64,000 nt of DNA from Struthio camelus (Eukaryota > Chordata > Aves > Struthioniformes > Struthionidae), in NCBI RefSeq assembly GCF_040807025.1, contig NC_090947.1:8122001-8186000 (forward strand), given 5' to 3'. Both the position numbers and the translations under genes were made by a program. Positions 24,956 to 35,590 of this stretch are shown here, piece after piece. The notes beneath the pieces were generated by a model. That model was not told the origin of the DNA, made no database searches, and saw nothing but the letters and a program-made list of their open reading frames with translations. Each line of letters begins with the position of its first letter. Within the stretch, counting starts at the first letter, position 1.

Positions 24956-27900
24956 GTGGGTAGATGAAGGAGGCAAGGTAGCTGGGGGTGTCTACATTTT
25001 CTCAGTTTCACCTCTTTGCAGGACAGGGAGCGGGTACAGCAGGGAGAGGGAGGTGACATGGGACCTCTCCATAGCGCAGTCTGGGAACAGTGCCTTGGGG
25101 CACTGCGAGGGATCTGGAAAACCAGAGACTTCAGGGCAGCAGCATCTCTAGAGATGCCGGGCAGGATTCAGAGAAGCTCAAGAAGGAAAAAAGATTTTGT
25201 CAGATCAGGCCCTGTGAGTGAAATTGTTGGAAGCTGATAAAGTGGAGATAGAGGTTTGAGTGGATGGAGAGATTCTGTTCCCCTCCCTCCCAAATTCTTG
25301 CACTGCAGAGCTAAAGATAAGCCCTGCCTAAATATGCACTGATACCAAATGGAATTGAACAAATAATATTGAATCTTCACAGTTTATTAACTCAAAAGTC
25401 ACTGCCTTCCCATAGTATAGTGGTACAGAGTATAGCAGTTGTAAAGAGCAGCCAGTGTACTCGTGTACATGGTACACTAGTGTTTCCTTAAGGTTTGTAA
25501 TGATATTTTTGCAGTATGTTTATCAGGCTCTGCTGTGTGTTGCTATACGGTGGCTTAGGATTTCTTAGTACTTGTCTGGGATAGCTAGTTAAAAATGAAG
25601 AGCAAAAAGATCAGAAACAAAAATATGCAAACAGGGTTTCCATTCAGTTTTACGGTTACCCTGGTGCTCCGGTTCCGTCTTCCATACAGGACGTCAAGCT
25701 GTTTCTTTCTGTATGTCAACATGTTCATTTCTACCGGGCAGAGACTGTGGTTTAAATTTCTAATTATAAAACTCAAATTTCAGCCTTACATCTGAAGTCT
25801 ACTTTTTTGCTTTCTTATATATATGTTTAAAAGCTTTTTTTCCATCCTGCACTGAACTGTGCAGGCCATTGCTCCAGTCGGTGGGCCAAGCTACCTATTA
25901 TTTAAGCAGTAAATGACTGCTGAGATTTATAATGTCATTCACTGTAATGAAAGCACTTCTTCAGCATTTTTCAGTATATTAATGCAGTCCCCATGTGAAC
26001 TGAGGTCTTGGAAGCTTTTTTGGCAGGATTTAGCAGCATTTCTTGGAATTACTTATGGATGATAGGAGGTGGTGGGACTTCTTTCTTATTGTATAGATTT
26101 CAAGTAAAAGTTTACACACGACTGCAGATCATTCCTTGACAGTTCATTTGCCATCATGCTCTGTACTTCCCTACAGTAATGGAAGTGACTCAGCCAGCAA
26201 TGGTGCTGGCCAACAGACAAGGAGTTGCCAGCTTGGTCTGCAAATACAAGCACATTGGGAATGCAAAGGAAATTCGAGTGACTCTGCTTAAACAGACGGG
26301 TGACCAGTTCACTGAGATTTGTGCTTCGACCTACACAACAGAGTTTAAAATGTTCAGCGTGGAGGAGGTCATTCAGTGCCATGTTAGCCCTAGCCGAAAC
26401 AACGTGACCCTCACTCTCACAGGCCTGCAGGCTAATGATACTGGTCTTTACATCTGCAAGATGGAGCGGATGTACCCTCCACCTTATTTTATGAACACGG
26501 GAAATGGGACGCATCTCTATGTCATTGGTAAGCCAAGCAGCTTTACAATACTGTGCTAATCCCAGATTAAGGGAGTTGTTATTATGCCTCAGAGCTGTTC
26601 AAAGTCCTGTCTGTAAGAAGTGAGGTTGAATACTGATTCAAGCTTTGAGAATCCTATAGCTCTTATTCCTTCAAGATCTCCCTGTAGTCACCTAAAGCAG
26701 CTATATCTATAGGCTTGGGATGTATTTATAGATGTACGGATGCTTGGCAGCATAAGCAATAGCACATAGTGCGTATGTATGTCCAGGCAGTTACATATGT
26801 AAGTGCAGAATCAGCAAAGAGTTCTCCTAAAGATAAAGCTCACTTTCCTTGGAGGCTGAGTGGGCAGGGACTCAGAGCTCAGTCCTAGTAGTATCCTAAG
26901 AAAGCATAGTCTAGAGAAGAGCAGCATAGAGGCTGGTTCATGGGATGTACGGGCTTTCTTATGAGACTACTGTATGACATAATTTCTGTGATATGTTTTA
27001 GACCCAGAACCTTGTCCAGAAACTGCCATCTATCTCTGGGTATTAGGAGCAACTGCTTCAGGATTCTTTCTTTACAGTATCATCATCTCAGCCATTGTCG
27101 TAGGCAAAGCGGTAAGTCTCATCAAATCAGCCCCATCCCATTTATTCCCCTTCATGCATACCCCTCCTTATGACAAGCAGAAAGAAATAAGAACAGGGAG
27201 GCTGCTGGGACCAAACCCACTGGGATGCTCTGGCTGTTTTTTAGTGGTGTAATGCAGTGCTGTTACGATAATGCAAAGCAAGAGGTCTTGCTGGACCTAC
27301 CATTTAAACTTGTGCCTTGGCTCACGGGTGTTGCCAGAGCCCCAGAAAGCAGTCAGCTGATACCAGCTGGACTGCCCCTTGGTTTAGGTTTGGATGGTGA
27401 GAACAGGCTGGAATCCTCAGTCAGAGCTTCTGGGACCAAAGGCAACGGTCCTCACACATACTCCGATTTCACGTGACTGATTCACACAAAAACCCAGGAT
27501 TTGATTTTTCCTTGCCTCGCCACTCATCTCTGCGCCAAGCGAACTTACAGAGTCCTCCACTTGTGACAAGGGAGAATTGTAACTTGCAGCATTTTAACTT
27601 CTCCTCCCACAGCTAGAAACGGCTGCACACAGAGAAGGGCATACAAAATGCAAGCCTGGATTGCCCCTCTCAGTAGGGGTCCGGAGTGCTCACAGCCTGC
27701 TAGAAATAAACCTGATGCCGAAGCTTACACCCAAACACTATCCTTGCCCCCCGTTTTTCAGTCCAGCCCTGTCCCGAGGAGCTAAATGAAACTGGCAGCT
27801 CTGAATACTCATGGTTTTGAGCCAGCGCTGAACTCTGCAGCATGAGCACCTTCCAAGTGTCAACTGAACGGCAGGACTCTCTTAACTTATCCCAAATGGC

Positions 27901-28195
27901 CCCTGTAATTCCTGATTCTCCCTCCAACAATCTCAAGGGATCTTATACAAAGACAGGTGATAGGGAAAGGTGACTAGGATACAACCCACTCAGTAAAGGC
28001 AGCAGAAAGGAAAATCAGCACTTTTCTCTAAATTGTGCCAGTCACTTCTTATGCTTTGATCTCTTGCTTATTTTACTTTCTTCCCATATTTTATAGATAC
28101 AGAGAAGACGAAGGCTCACTACTGGGGTTTATGTGAAAATGCCTTCTGAAAAGACAGAGAAAAAAGTGATTCCATTCCACATCACCATTAATTGA
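24898..28195 (+). CDS. CTLA4: CTLA4, cytotoxic T-lymphocyte protein 4 (whole coding span, 4 exons, 205 aa)
   Basis: Inhibitory receptor on T cells; in the known family it competes with CD28 for CD80/CD86 and is recycled by endocytosis. Coding exons are 24898-24955, 26177-26527, 27002-27111 and 28097-28195, giving 205 residues (human 223, with a longer leader). Seen in the translation: signal peptide about 1-20; IgV domain about 21-136 with both expected disulfide pairs (C41/C113 and C68/C87); ligand loop MYPPPY at 118-123; N-glycosylation sequons NVT, NDT and NGT; stalk DPEPCP with dimer cysteine C141; transmembrane segment about 146-170; basic RRRR at 176-179; and TTGVYVKM at 181-188, the PI3K/AP-2 docking tyrosine. 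All introns are GT..AG with phases 1, 1, 0. The distal tail tyrosine known in mammals is replaced by Phe200. The MYPPPY, DPEPCP and TTGVYVKM signatures together rule out CD28. Very confident. Confidence 0.97.
24956..26176 (+). other. CTLA4: CTLA4 intron 1
   Basis: 1221-nt GT..AG intron, phase 1. Open frames within it lack family motifs and are treated as chance. No transposon recognised. Confidence 0.85.
26177..26527 (+). CDS. CTLA4: CTLA4 coding exon 2 (IgV domain)
   Basis: 351-nt exon with acceptor ctacag|taatgg and donor attg|gtaagc, phase 1 at both ends. It encodes the whole V-type Ig domain: VCKY (B strand, C41), EICASTY (C68), IQCHV (C87), NDTGLYICKM (F strand, C113), then MYPPPY and GNGTHLYVI. 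MYPPPY is the CD80/CD86-binding loop shared by CTLA4 and CD28. The GNGT-plus-DPEPCP junction is typical of CTLA4. Confidence 0.98.
26528..27001 (+). other. CTLA4: CTLA4 intron 2
   Basis: 474-nt GT..AG intron, phase 1, between the IgV exon and the stalk/transmembrane exon. Nothing else recognised. Confidence 0.9.
27002..27111 (+). CDS. CTLA4: CTLA4 coding exon 3 (stalk and transmembrane segment)
   Basis: 110-nt exon with acceptor gttttag|accca and donor gcg|gtaagt; enters in phase 1 and leaves in phase 0. It encodes the stalk DPEPCPET with the inter-chain cysteine, then a hydrophobic span running from about YLWVLGATASGFF to SAIVVGKA. The length is not a multiple of three, so skipping it removes the membrane anchor and shifts the frame of exon 4. 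Confidence 0.96.
27112..28096 (+). other. CTLA4: CTLA4 intron 3
   Basis: 985-nt GT..AG intron, phase 0. No repeat or cryptic exon recognised. Confidence 0.9.
28097..28195 (+). CDS. CTLA4: CTLA4 coding exon 4 (cytoplasmic tail)
   Basis: Acceptor ttatag|atacag, phase 0; 32 codons, then TGA at 28193-28195. The tail has IQRRRRL, the conserved TTGVYVKMP motif and a C-terminus of PFHITIN. YVKM is the site used by PI3K, SHP2 and AP-2 in mammals. The second, membrane-distal tyrosine of mammals (YFIPIN) is Phe here. Confidence 0.96.
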   Translation: MQRRRRLTTGVYVKMPSEKTEKKVIPFHITIN

Positions 28196-28266
28196 AACAA
28201 GGAGAGCGAGAGAGAGCCCATTTCCCAGCTGGGATGGAGAGTCTGCTAATTGACCTAAACTAAAGA

Positions 28267-28272
28267 AATAAA
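28267..28272 (+). terminator. CTLA4: Polyadenylation signal AATAAA (proximal CTLA4 candidate)
   Basis: Canonical hexamer 72 nt after the CTLA4 stop. A second lies at 28346-28351. If used, either would give a short 3' UTR lacking most or all of the candidate microRNA sites. Confidence 0.35.
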
Positions 28273-28448
28273 ATTAATTTTCTTATTACAAAGGTGTACG
28301 GGAAGGAGAGAAAATATTCTTTGTAACTTCTATGGTTTGGAGGAGAATAAATAGTTTACGCATTAATATTTCAAGGTTAACCCTGTCACATAAAAATGGC
28401 TACATTAGGCCATTGATTCTTTAGGTTGTATTGTACCAATATGTAGTC

Positions 28449-28474
28449 TATATATATATATACATATATATATG
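28449..28474 (+). repeat. TA-rich microsatellite in the CTLA4 3' UTR
   Basis: Alternating TA interrupted by one C and one G. It lies about 255 nt after the CTLA4 stop, inside the probable 3' UTR. Mammalian CTLA4 also carries an (AT)n tract in its 3' UTR. Confidence 0.85.
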
Positions 28475-29048
28475 TATCGCATTAAGACCTGTTGCTGTTG
28501 CAGTTGAACATCTTATTGTCAAATTTCACCTTGTCTACTGATAGCTGAAATCCAAACACTATTGAGACAGAGGCTTGGGTGTCATTGCAAGGCTAATCCT
28601 ATAGGCTTGGGGGACAGAGGCGGAAGAGCACACTAATGTACAATGTTGACCTGTTCCCATGCATTGCTATTTATTGGTTCTACTTCTTGCATTAGTGCTC
28701 TGCGTTTCCTCAGAAGCATCACCGTAGGCTGGCACCGATGACCCTGCGGCTCTAAAAGCCTGATCTCAGCTCCTTTCACTGGCGTCGTGTCCCAGCAGCG
28801 CTGTGCTGGAGTTAACTGATGATATCTAAGCCAGTGCTGACAGCACTGCTGGAGGGAAAGGTTGCCCAGCAGGAGCCCTCTTAGGCTGTTGCTGGGAGCA
28901 TGTTCCAGCTCTGCTGGGGCCTTGCGTTTTACAAATGCTAAATTAGCATCTATCCAAAAGGCACAAGTCTGTTGCTGTGTTTAACTGAGTCTATTTTCCA
29001 TGAAAATACTGACAGTGTATAATCTTGTTTATTAGTTATGTACCATTC

Positions 29049-29054
29049 AATAAA
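29049..29054 (+). terminator. CTLA4: Polyadenylation signal AATAAA (distal CTLA4 candidate)
   Basis: Canonical hexamer about 855 nt after the CTLA4 stop, the most likely main poly(A) signal by 3' UTR length. No transcript evidence is available. Confidence 0.45.
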
Positions 29055-29075
29055 AACCTTGAAGCTTTGCCCAAA

Positions 29076-30950
29076 ATCAAGTTCATTTCTTATTCACCAT
29101 TCTCAGAAGAAACAGGAAGTGGCTACATGTTAGAAAGCAGTGATGACAAGATGAACCTTTACCCTCTGACCCTGCTTTTTGCCCTTTGGAGGGAGCCAGT
29201 GTGCTCATGCCAACAGCTCCTTTCTCAGCTGTCCTCCCTGGAGGCTACCATTAAAAGCAGTCGAGTCTTCCATTTGTCTAGTTAGAGCTGCTGTGACGTG
29301 GGTCAGAGATGCTACCAGTCGCCTTTTCACTTCCAGCAGTTACTTACTTGCAGAAGGTAATTGTAACGATTTTGGCTGCATCTCCTGTACGTGTTTATAC
29401 AAAAAGCTAGTCCTAGTTTCAAATCCTGTTTTCTTTGCACCTCTTTGACACTCTCACTCACTAAACGGTAGCTGACACACAAAGCTCCCGCAGCTTAAAA
29501 CAATGTGAGCTTTCTCAGCTACTATCTACTGTTTTGGCTCTTCACTATCAAAATTTCAGCTTGCAACCAAAAACTTGGCAGCGTCTATCACTGTTTGACA
29601 GCTGTGAATGCACCTCTGTAGCCCCAGAACCCAAACCCCCGCAGACCCCTGCACCACGTTCCTGCAGGGGCATCAGCCCCCAGGACACCAAATCTCTTGG
29701 CTCTTTTGGTTAGCTTTCCCCCTCTCCCCCTGTTCATCTGGCACCAGCTCCTGCTGTATAAACATTCACATTCTCCATTTGTCGCCAACTAAACTGTTCG
29801 TAGGCGCTAACTCCGCTTTCTCAGTGTTGACCTACAGTAGTACTGCATGAAGTAAAAGTAGCATCTGATGACATATCCTTTTTCTGCAGTGGCTTTTTTA
29901 TTCTGACAGCAATCTGGGATTTTTCCCCCAATTTTCCACTAAACTGGTGTTTTGGGGATAAAAAATGATCAAAGATCACATATCTGACTTCACTGCAAAA
30001 TGACTGAATCGCTGCCTATTCAAGTGCAGCCTGCTAAGGGAAATGTGTTCCTCGACCTGCAAAAATGGATCTGGCCCACACATTCACTTGATGGGCTGTA
30101 ATGTCTGCCGATAAATTTACCTTGCCAAAGTAGGGATAATTATCTGTGGCAATTTCTTCCACCACATCATGAAGTAGCTCAGCTATGCTGAATCTCATAC
30201 TTAATTCCAAATCATGAATCACCTTTTCCTTATTTTTCTCTTCCTCGACAATCCGCGCACACTTGAGTCCAAGAGCTTCCTTTTCTTAAACAATCTACAA
30301 GCAGCTCAGGTAAGCGAGTTTTCAAATTTGTCCCTGTTTGGTGAAGGGATGCTTTGGACCTGTGTCTACAATCTCATGACCTACGGCCACAGCCAGCTGT
30401 AAATCTAACTAATTGCAGTCTCTTCTAGCAAGTGGGGTCAGTGGAACATTTCTCCCTAAACAGATTGTGGGTCTCCATGGGTCCATAGAGGAGCTGGCTC
30501 TGAAGAGTGAGTGCAGAGCCCAGATCTCAGGAATCTTCTATTCCCCTGATGCCCTGTGATGCCCTCCAGGACCCAGAGCTCTGTGCTTTTCCCTGGTGTT
30601 TGGAGGGCAACTTACCATGATCATCCCACAAAAAAAAGCTGACAAACGCAAGTGGGATATGGTTCTCTGTCAAATCACAGAAGGACTAATATATGAAAGA
30701 AGCACACTGCAGGTCAATATACTTCCTAGAAAATGCAGTACAGAGGAAATCATCACTCTTTTTCTGGGAAGAACTGAAATGCAGAGGCTAAAGGAATTGG
30801 TCTCAGAGCTCTGCTCATTAGAACGAGGAGTTTAAAAACATAACCAAATATCCTACCTGGATGGCCAAATAACGAGACTGTGCTGCCTGGTGGGATTCAG
30901 GAAGAGTCTCTTTTCAGGGTGCCTTTTACCCAGCCAGGAGATATGTCAGC
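29076..30950. other. Intergenic DNA downstream of CTLA4
   Basis: No gene or repeat recognised. Confidence 0.5.
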
Positions 30951-31042
30951 CTATTGAGAAAAAGAGACAATAAGGTTCTGGCTGCACTTGAGTGGACATT
31001 CACAGGTACACTCATCCGCACTGAAGACAATGGCATGTGCGT

Positions 31043-31080
<38 letters not shown>

Positions 31081-31131
31081 GCACACACACGCACGCACAC
31101 ACACGCACGCACACACACACACGCACGCACA
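31043..31131 (+). repeat. Compound (CA)n/(GCAC)n microsatellite
   Basis: About 90 nt of CA dinucleotides with interspersed CG steps (GCACGCACACAC), ending in a short AGAGAG run. The open frames reading Thr-His repeats across it are artefacts. Confidence 0.95.
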
Positions 31132-34100
31132 AAGAGAGAGATTCTACTTTCATTTTCATCTGCTCTTTTATCTGATCAATTTTTCTCCTTGCCATTTTCA
31201 ATCATCAGAGTCGGGGGTGCAGAAAACCATTTGACAAGAGTCTCCCATCTGGCTACTCTGTGAGCAGGCAATAAACGGTCCATCATTTTAGCATTAGAGA
31301 TTGATGTGTGAAATAGTCAGATTCTCCAGTCTTGAGAAATATGTGAATTTGAGCTTACTACTTAGTTCGGCCCTGAGGTGCATAGGGAAAATTTGGTTAT
31401 CCTGTTTTCTGCTGATCCTTACCACATTAAAAAAAAATCAATAAATACTAGGCTATGCAATAGCACACTTATGTTGACCTGCTTCTGTCCTTACCACCAA
31501 TCTGACCTTTGCTCAAGATTCACCCAGGACTAATTTCTTGTTTTTCAGTAACCAACATTCCCATTGGCCAGGTCCTGTCTAGTTTGATACAATTTCTGGT
31601 CCATGTACTGACTTTAAGCCTTGCAGCTCCAAAAAGCATAGAGTGTGTGTGTAAGGGGGTGAGGTGAGAGCTGGAAGGGCTGCAGATCAGAAGGTAAGAC
31701 TGGCTTCTTCCTTTTGCTGGACAAAAGCTACTTTTGGAGAGCAAGCCCTGAAAAAAATCCCAAACATATCAGTCTTCCCTGCAATGGGAACAATCTGAAG
31801 CATGACTAAAGAGCTCTGCCTCTAGAAGGGGCCGCATAAATGGGCATCAGACCATGTAGCCAAGAGTTATGTCATGACATCCAAACCAGAGAAGGCTGGT
31901 GTACAGATGGCTTCATGCTTTACCAGAAACAATTTATTCTTGACATTTGTGAACTGCATGCTTGCTTGAACAAATAAACGTGTATTTTGAGCTAGTTCCT
32001 ATTACACCTAGACTGTGGGGCCTCTACATTACCCTGGGACCATAATGTAAATTTTGAGTGCAGGCTTACGGCTGGGGGAGAGGGAGAGGAGAACTTCAGC
32101 AGTTTTTAGAGCTGCACAGAAAGAGGAAAGAACCACAAACACACAGCACCACACTCTGCTGCTCCTGCCAGTACCTGGGCATCACCTGGGCATAGTTATT
32201 CCTCTGCTTCTACACACAGATAAGCAGCATTTAAATGACTTTGTTGTCATTTTGTGCAAATGTTTTTTATGACTGATTAAAGAATAGTCTTTGTTAAGGG
32301 CACTCTTGCATTGCATGTCGAAGAGGAATGGTGAGGAACTATGTGGTTTGTTTGAACAAGTTAACGATTACTGGTAGAAGGTCTTAGCTGTAATGGGGGA
32401 AGAGGGAGGGGGCGGCTTATAAAAATGTTCCCTGAAATCAGTTAAACAATGTTTGGTGTTTGCTAAAGTGCCAAAGTAAGGAAGAGCTTGGGTAGGTGAC
32501 GAAACTTCACTGGGAATCATTAAGAATTCCTACTGATGTCAGCTGGCAAATACTGCCCGGAAGTAGGAGGTTATTAGCTATTCAGTGTTTGACTACTCTT
32601 TCCTTCTTTTACTTTTAAAATGGAGATTTCTTTGTAGTTCCATAGTCAGCTAGCTTAACCACACTCATGCTTTTACACCTTAATGAACGTTTTTTAGTGG
32701 TTATGAAGTTACAGTTGAAAAAAAGAGTTCTCAGTTTCTTCACTGACGGTTTTTCTCCTTAATGCTCTTCTGGTGGTTGTTTTGAAAAAGTAACACTTTA
32801 ATATGTTCAGTGTGATCTGCTTCACTTTCTGCTCTGGTGTGAGGGGTGCCCAGACAACATCACTTCTTTTCTGTTCAAAGATCCACATGATACAAATGAG
32901 GTCCCAAACTTTTCAAGTTGTTTTTGTTGACAGGAGCAGCAACAGGCAAGCTTCTTGCAGCAGAAATGGTAAGACAAAGGCATTTTTCAATATAAATACA
33001 TTGCAGATTGAAAGCAAATATGTAAGATTGCTGTCAAAATTAGGATTAAAGAATCTGGATGAATTCTGTTCTAGTATGATATTTATATGCATGCAATTTC
33101 CTTGCAAACAAATGCGATATAGTACTTCTGTATTCACCAATAAAATTGATAAGAAAGTAAATCTTACTTATTAGCTATAATAAAGCCAGTTCACTACTGA
33201 AATACTTGCTGTTCAAAATGGCAAATAATGTCATGGCAAATAATTGATGGCCGTTTATTTTCATTACAAACACTTTATAAATAGGGCAGCCATTAAAGTT
33301 ATCTTTTTCACCAGTGACACTAACTCCGTGCAACTGCAGTTGCACAGAGTTATCCTGCCAGGGTGAGGAAAACCATGCCAGAATCCTGAAAAAGCATGTT
33401 TAAGGCAACCAGACAGTCTTGATGCTGACTAAACGAATGCATTTTGAGGTATCCTTCTTTTGTGGTTGGATTGCTTCTGGGTTATATTTTTTTCCAACAA
33501 GGAGCAAGACTATTGTTAAGGAAAATGGAAATTTTCACCTAACTACACGATTCCAATAGGGGGGACTTTAAGAAGAACCCTTCCTGTGGTTGGATATGTG
33601 ATAAAACCGGGAGAGCTTGAAACGCTGGGTAACATCGGGTTGGATCACGCTGCGCCGTGGGTGGGGTTTACGGGCATCGCTCTGCCTTGTCATGCAGCAG
33701 CTCCTGGCGAAAGCTGGAACGAGCAGCATGATGCTCTGCTCTTCCTACTGCTTGTAGAGGTAATAAACCAATCCTGCTGCACGTGAAATGGGCTCCTGCT
33801 AACCTACTACACCTTAGGCAGGTCCCAGCCCTGCTTTTAGAGCCCCTACTTGGGGGTTTGTGGCTTCCTTGTGCTGGCGATGAATGGGCCAGCAAAAGGG
33901 CTGCTTACTTTTGTGCCAACTAGTAAGTCTCCTTCGCAAGCTTGGGGGGACTGGGACGTACCGACCTGCAGAGCGCTTAGCACTGGGCACTTGCATCACC
34001 AGAAGCTGTAAGAAGTATCTCAGCCTCCTCCTTCCCTGTGAAAACAGTCATTGAAAGTTGCTCTCGGTTGGCCATCAGCCACACTGCAGAGGCCTCTCTG

Positions 34101-35397
34101 TATGTGCGGCTGTTTGGGGAAAGCGCAGGTGTCTGAAGTTCTGTAGTAACACTGATAAGACTCCTTTTCTTTTTGTATTTTTTAAGCATCTGTCTTCTTA
34201 CCTACTAGACAGTCTCTAGTCCTTGCCACTGGCATCTTTTCTTCATTTGAGCCAAAACGAATACACCAGACAGGTGGCTAAAAATAGGCCTTCTCTTTGC
34301 CCGTGGTAAAATCAGCTTTAGGTTGTATTATGGAAACACAGAACCTGCTCTAATTTATTTCTATCATACAGATTAAAAACTTAGATCCAATAAGCTGGAC
34401 AAAATCGTAGAAATATTGGGGGAAATAAAACGAGAACTAAAAAAAAAAAAATCGCATCTGAAACTCTTATAAAACGTGGTATGCCAGCAGTGCTTAATCA
34501 AGATCAGAAAGCAAAACAGTTCATTTCTCTGTAAGTTATCAAATCCTTCTGGTAAGTGACACTCTGGAAACATTCGATAGCTTTGTAACCGGCTGACTTA
34601 ATGTTTTACACGCAGGAAAGATGGCTAGAAGAGCAGTAATCAGCAGAATAAGTTGGTTTCATAGCTGAGCTTTGGTGAGGTGTTATATCGTGTGGGTAGC
34701 ATTTATAAGAGCTCTCTCACTTTTAATTCTGTAGCAAAGATGACTGTCTGCTTCACAAATTAATAATATTTTCCTTTCTTTTATAATAGCACACTAATTC
34801 ATTATATCATATTTTATTTTGTGACTACTTGTCTACTCTTCTCTTTAAAATACTCTCTTATTCAGGCTGAACATCTTTTAAGCCCTTTTCTGTCTTAGCC
34901 TGTGTGCAGGAATGTAATGTAATTATATGAATTTTATGAATAGGTTCCAAGCTCACGTTACAGCCTCCCCCTCATACAAACTGCTGCTGTACATCCTGTG
35001 TAAGAATCCTTCACATGCACTTTATCGATTCTCTTGCAATTTCCAGATGAACTTCCACTATTTTTTCCCGTGTTGTTATTTCATATTTCAGAATTAAGAA
35101 AGACCAAGCTTACGTGCTGGTTTTATTAAATGCAGCAATTATTCCACTCCCACTGATCACAAAGTATTAATGGCTCTTTCATGGGAGCGGACAAAGTTGC
35201 TTCCTTCTTACGCTTCCGGTGCCTCAGTTTGGAAACGCACCTTAAACATTTGCTTGCTGGTTCCTGGGACGGGGGCAATCACCAGGCTAATTGTGGACAT
35301 CTGTTTCCTCTCTCCTCTTCTGTCCTTCTGTGGAGGATGCTCCATGGGACCAGACTGCTAGTGTCCTCTCCAGTTAACATGTGAAACGGTCAGGAGG
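31132..35397. other. Intergenic DNA, nothing recognised
   Basis: Mostly AT-rich non-coding sequence. The 123-aa open frame at 32803-33174 has no known domain. No repeat recognised. Confidence 0.5.
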
Positions 35398-35590
35398 GCT
35401 GGTGAGGGGACACGGGCGTCAACGAGTCCAACGAGCGTCGGGGCTGCGGGGCGCCCGGGCGAAGGCCAGCCCGCGGGAGGCAGGCGGTGGGGAAGCGGCA
35501 GGCCAGCCCGCTCGCACGCGGCACGGCGGCCGGGGCAAGGCCGCGCCGCTCTGAACAGCTCTGCCACGAGAAAGCCGGCTTACGTTTGGC
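35398..35590. promoter_or_regulatory. CpG-dense patch
   Basis: About 190 nt with dense CpG (for example GGGGCGCCCGGGCG and CGCACGCGGCACGGCGGCC) in an AT-rich setting. No gene assigned. Confidence 0.5.

Larger units (their letters stand above)
28196..29075 (+). other. CTLA4: CTLA4 3' UTR (probable extent)
   Basis: Non-coding sequence after the stop with three AATAAA hexamers (28267, 28346, 29049). The last would give a 3' UTR of about 0.87 kb, similar in scale to mammals. It contains a TA-rich microsatellite (28449-28474) and two GCATTAA heptamers (28360-28366, 28479-28485). The end is inferred from the hexamer only. Confidence 0.6.

Noticed and set aside
24798-25151. 117-aa frame overlapping CTLA4 exon 1
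   Set aside because: It has no ATG at its start (GTG), is in a different frame and runs across the exon 1 donor; a shadow of the CTLA4 exon.
30926-31263. Open frames with Thr-His or Cys-Val repeats
   Set aside because: They translate the CA microsatellite in several frames on both strands; not genes.
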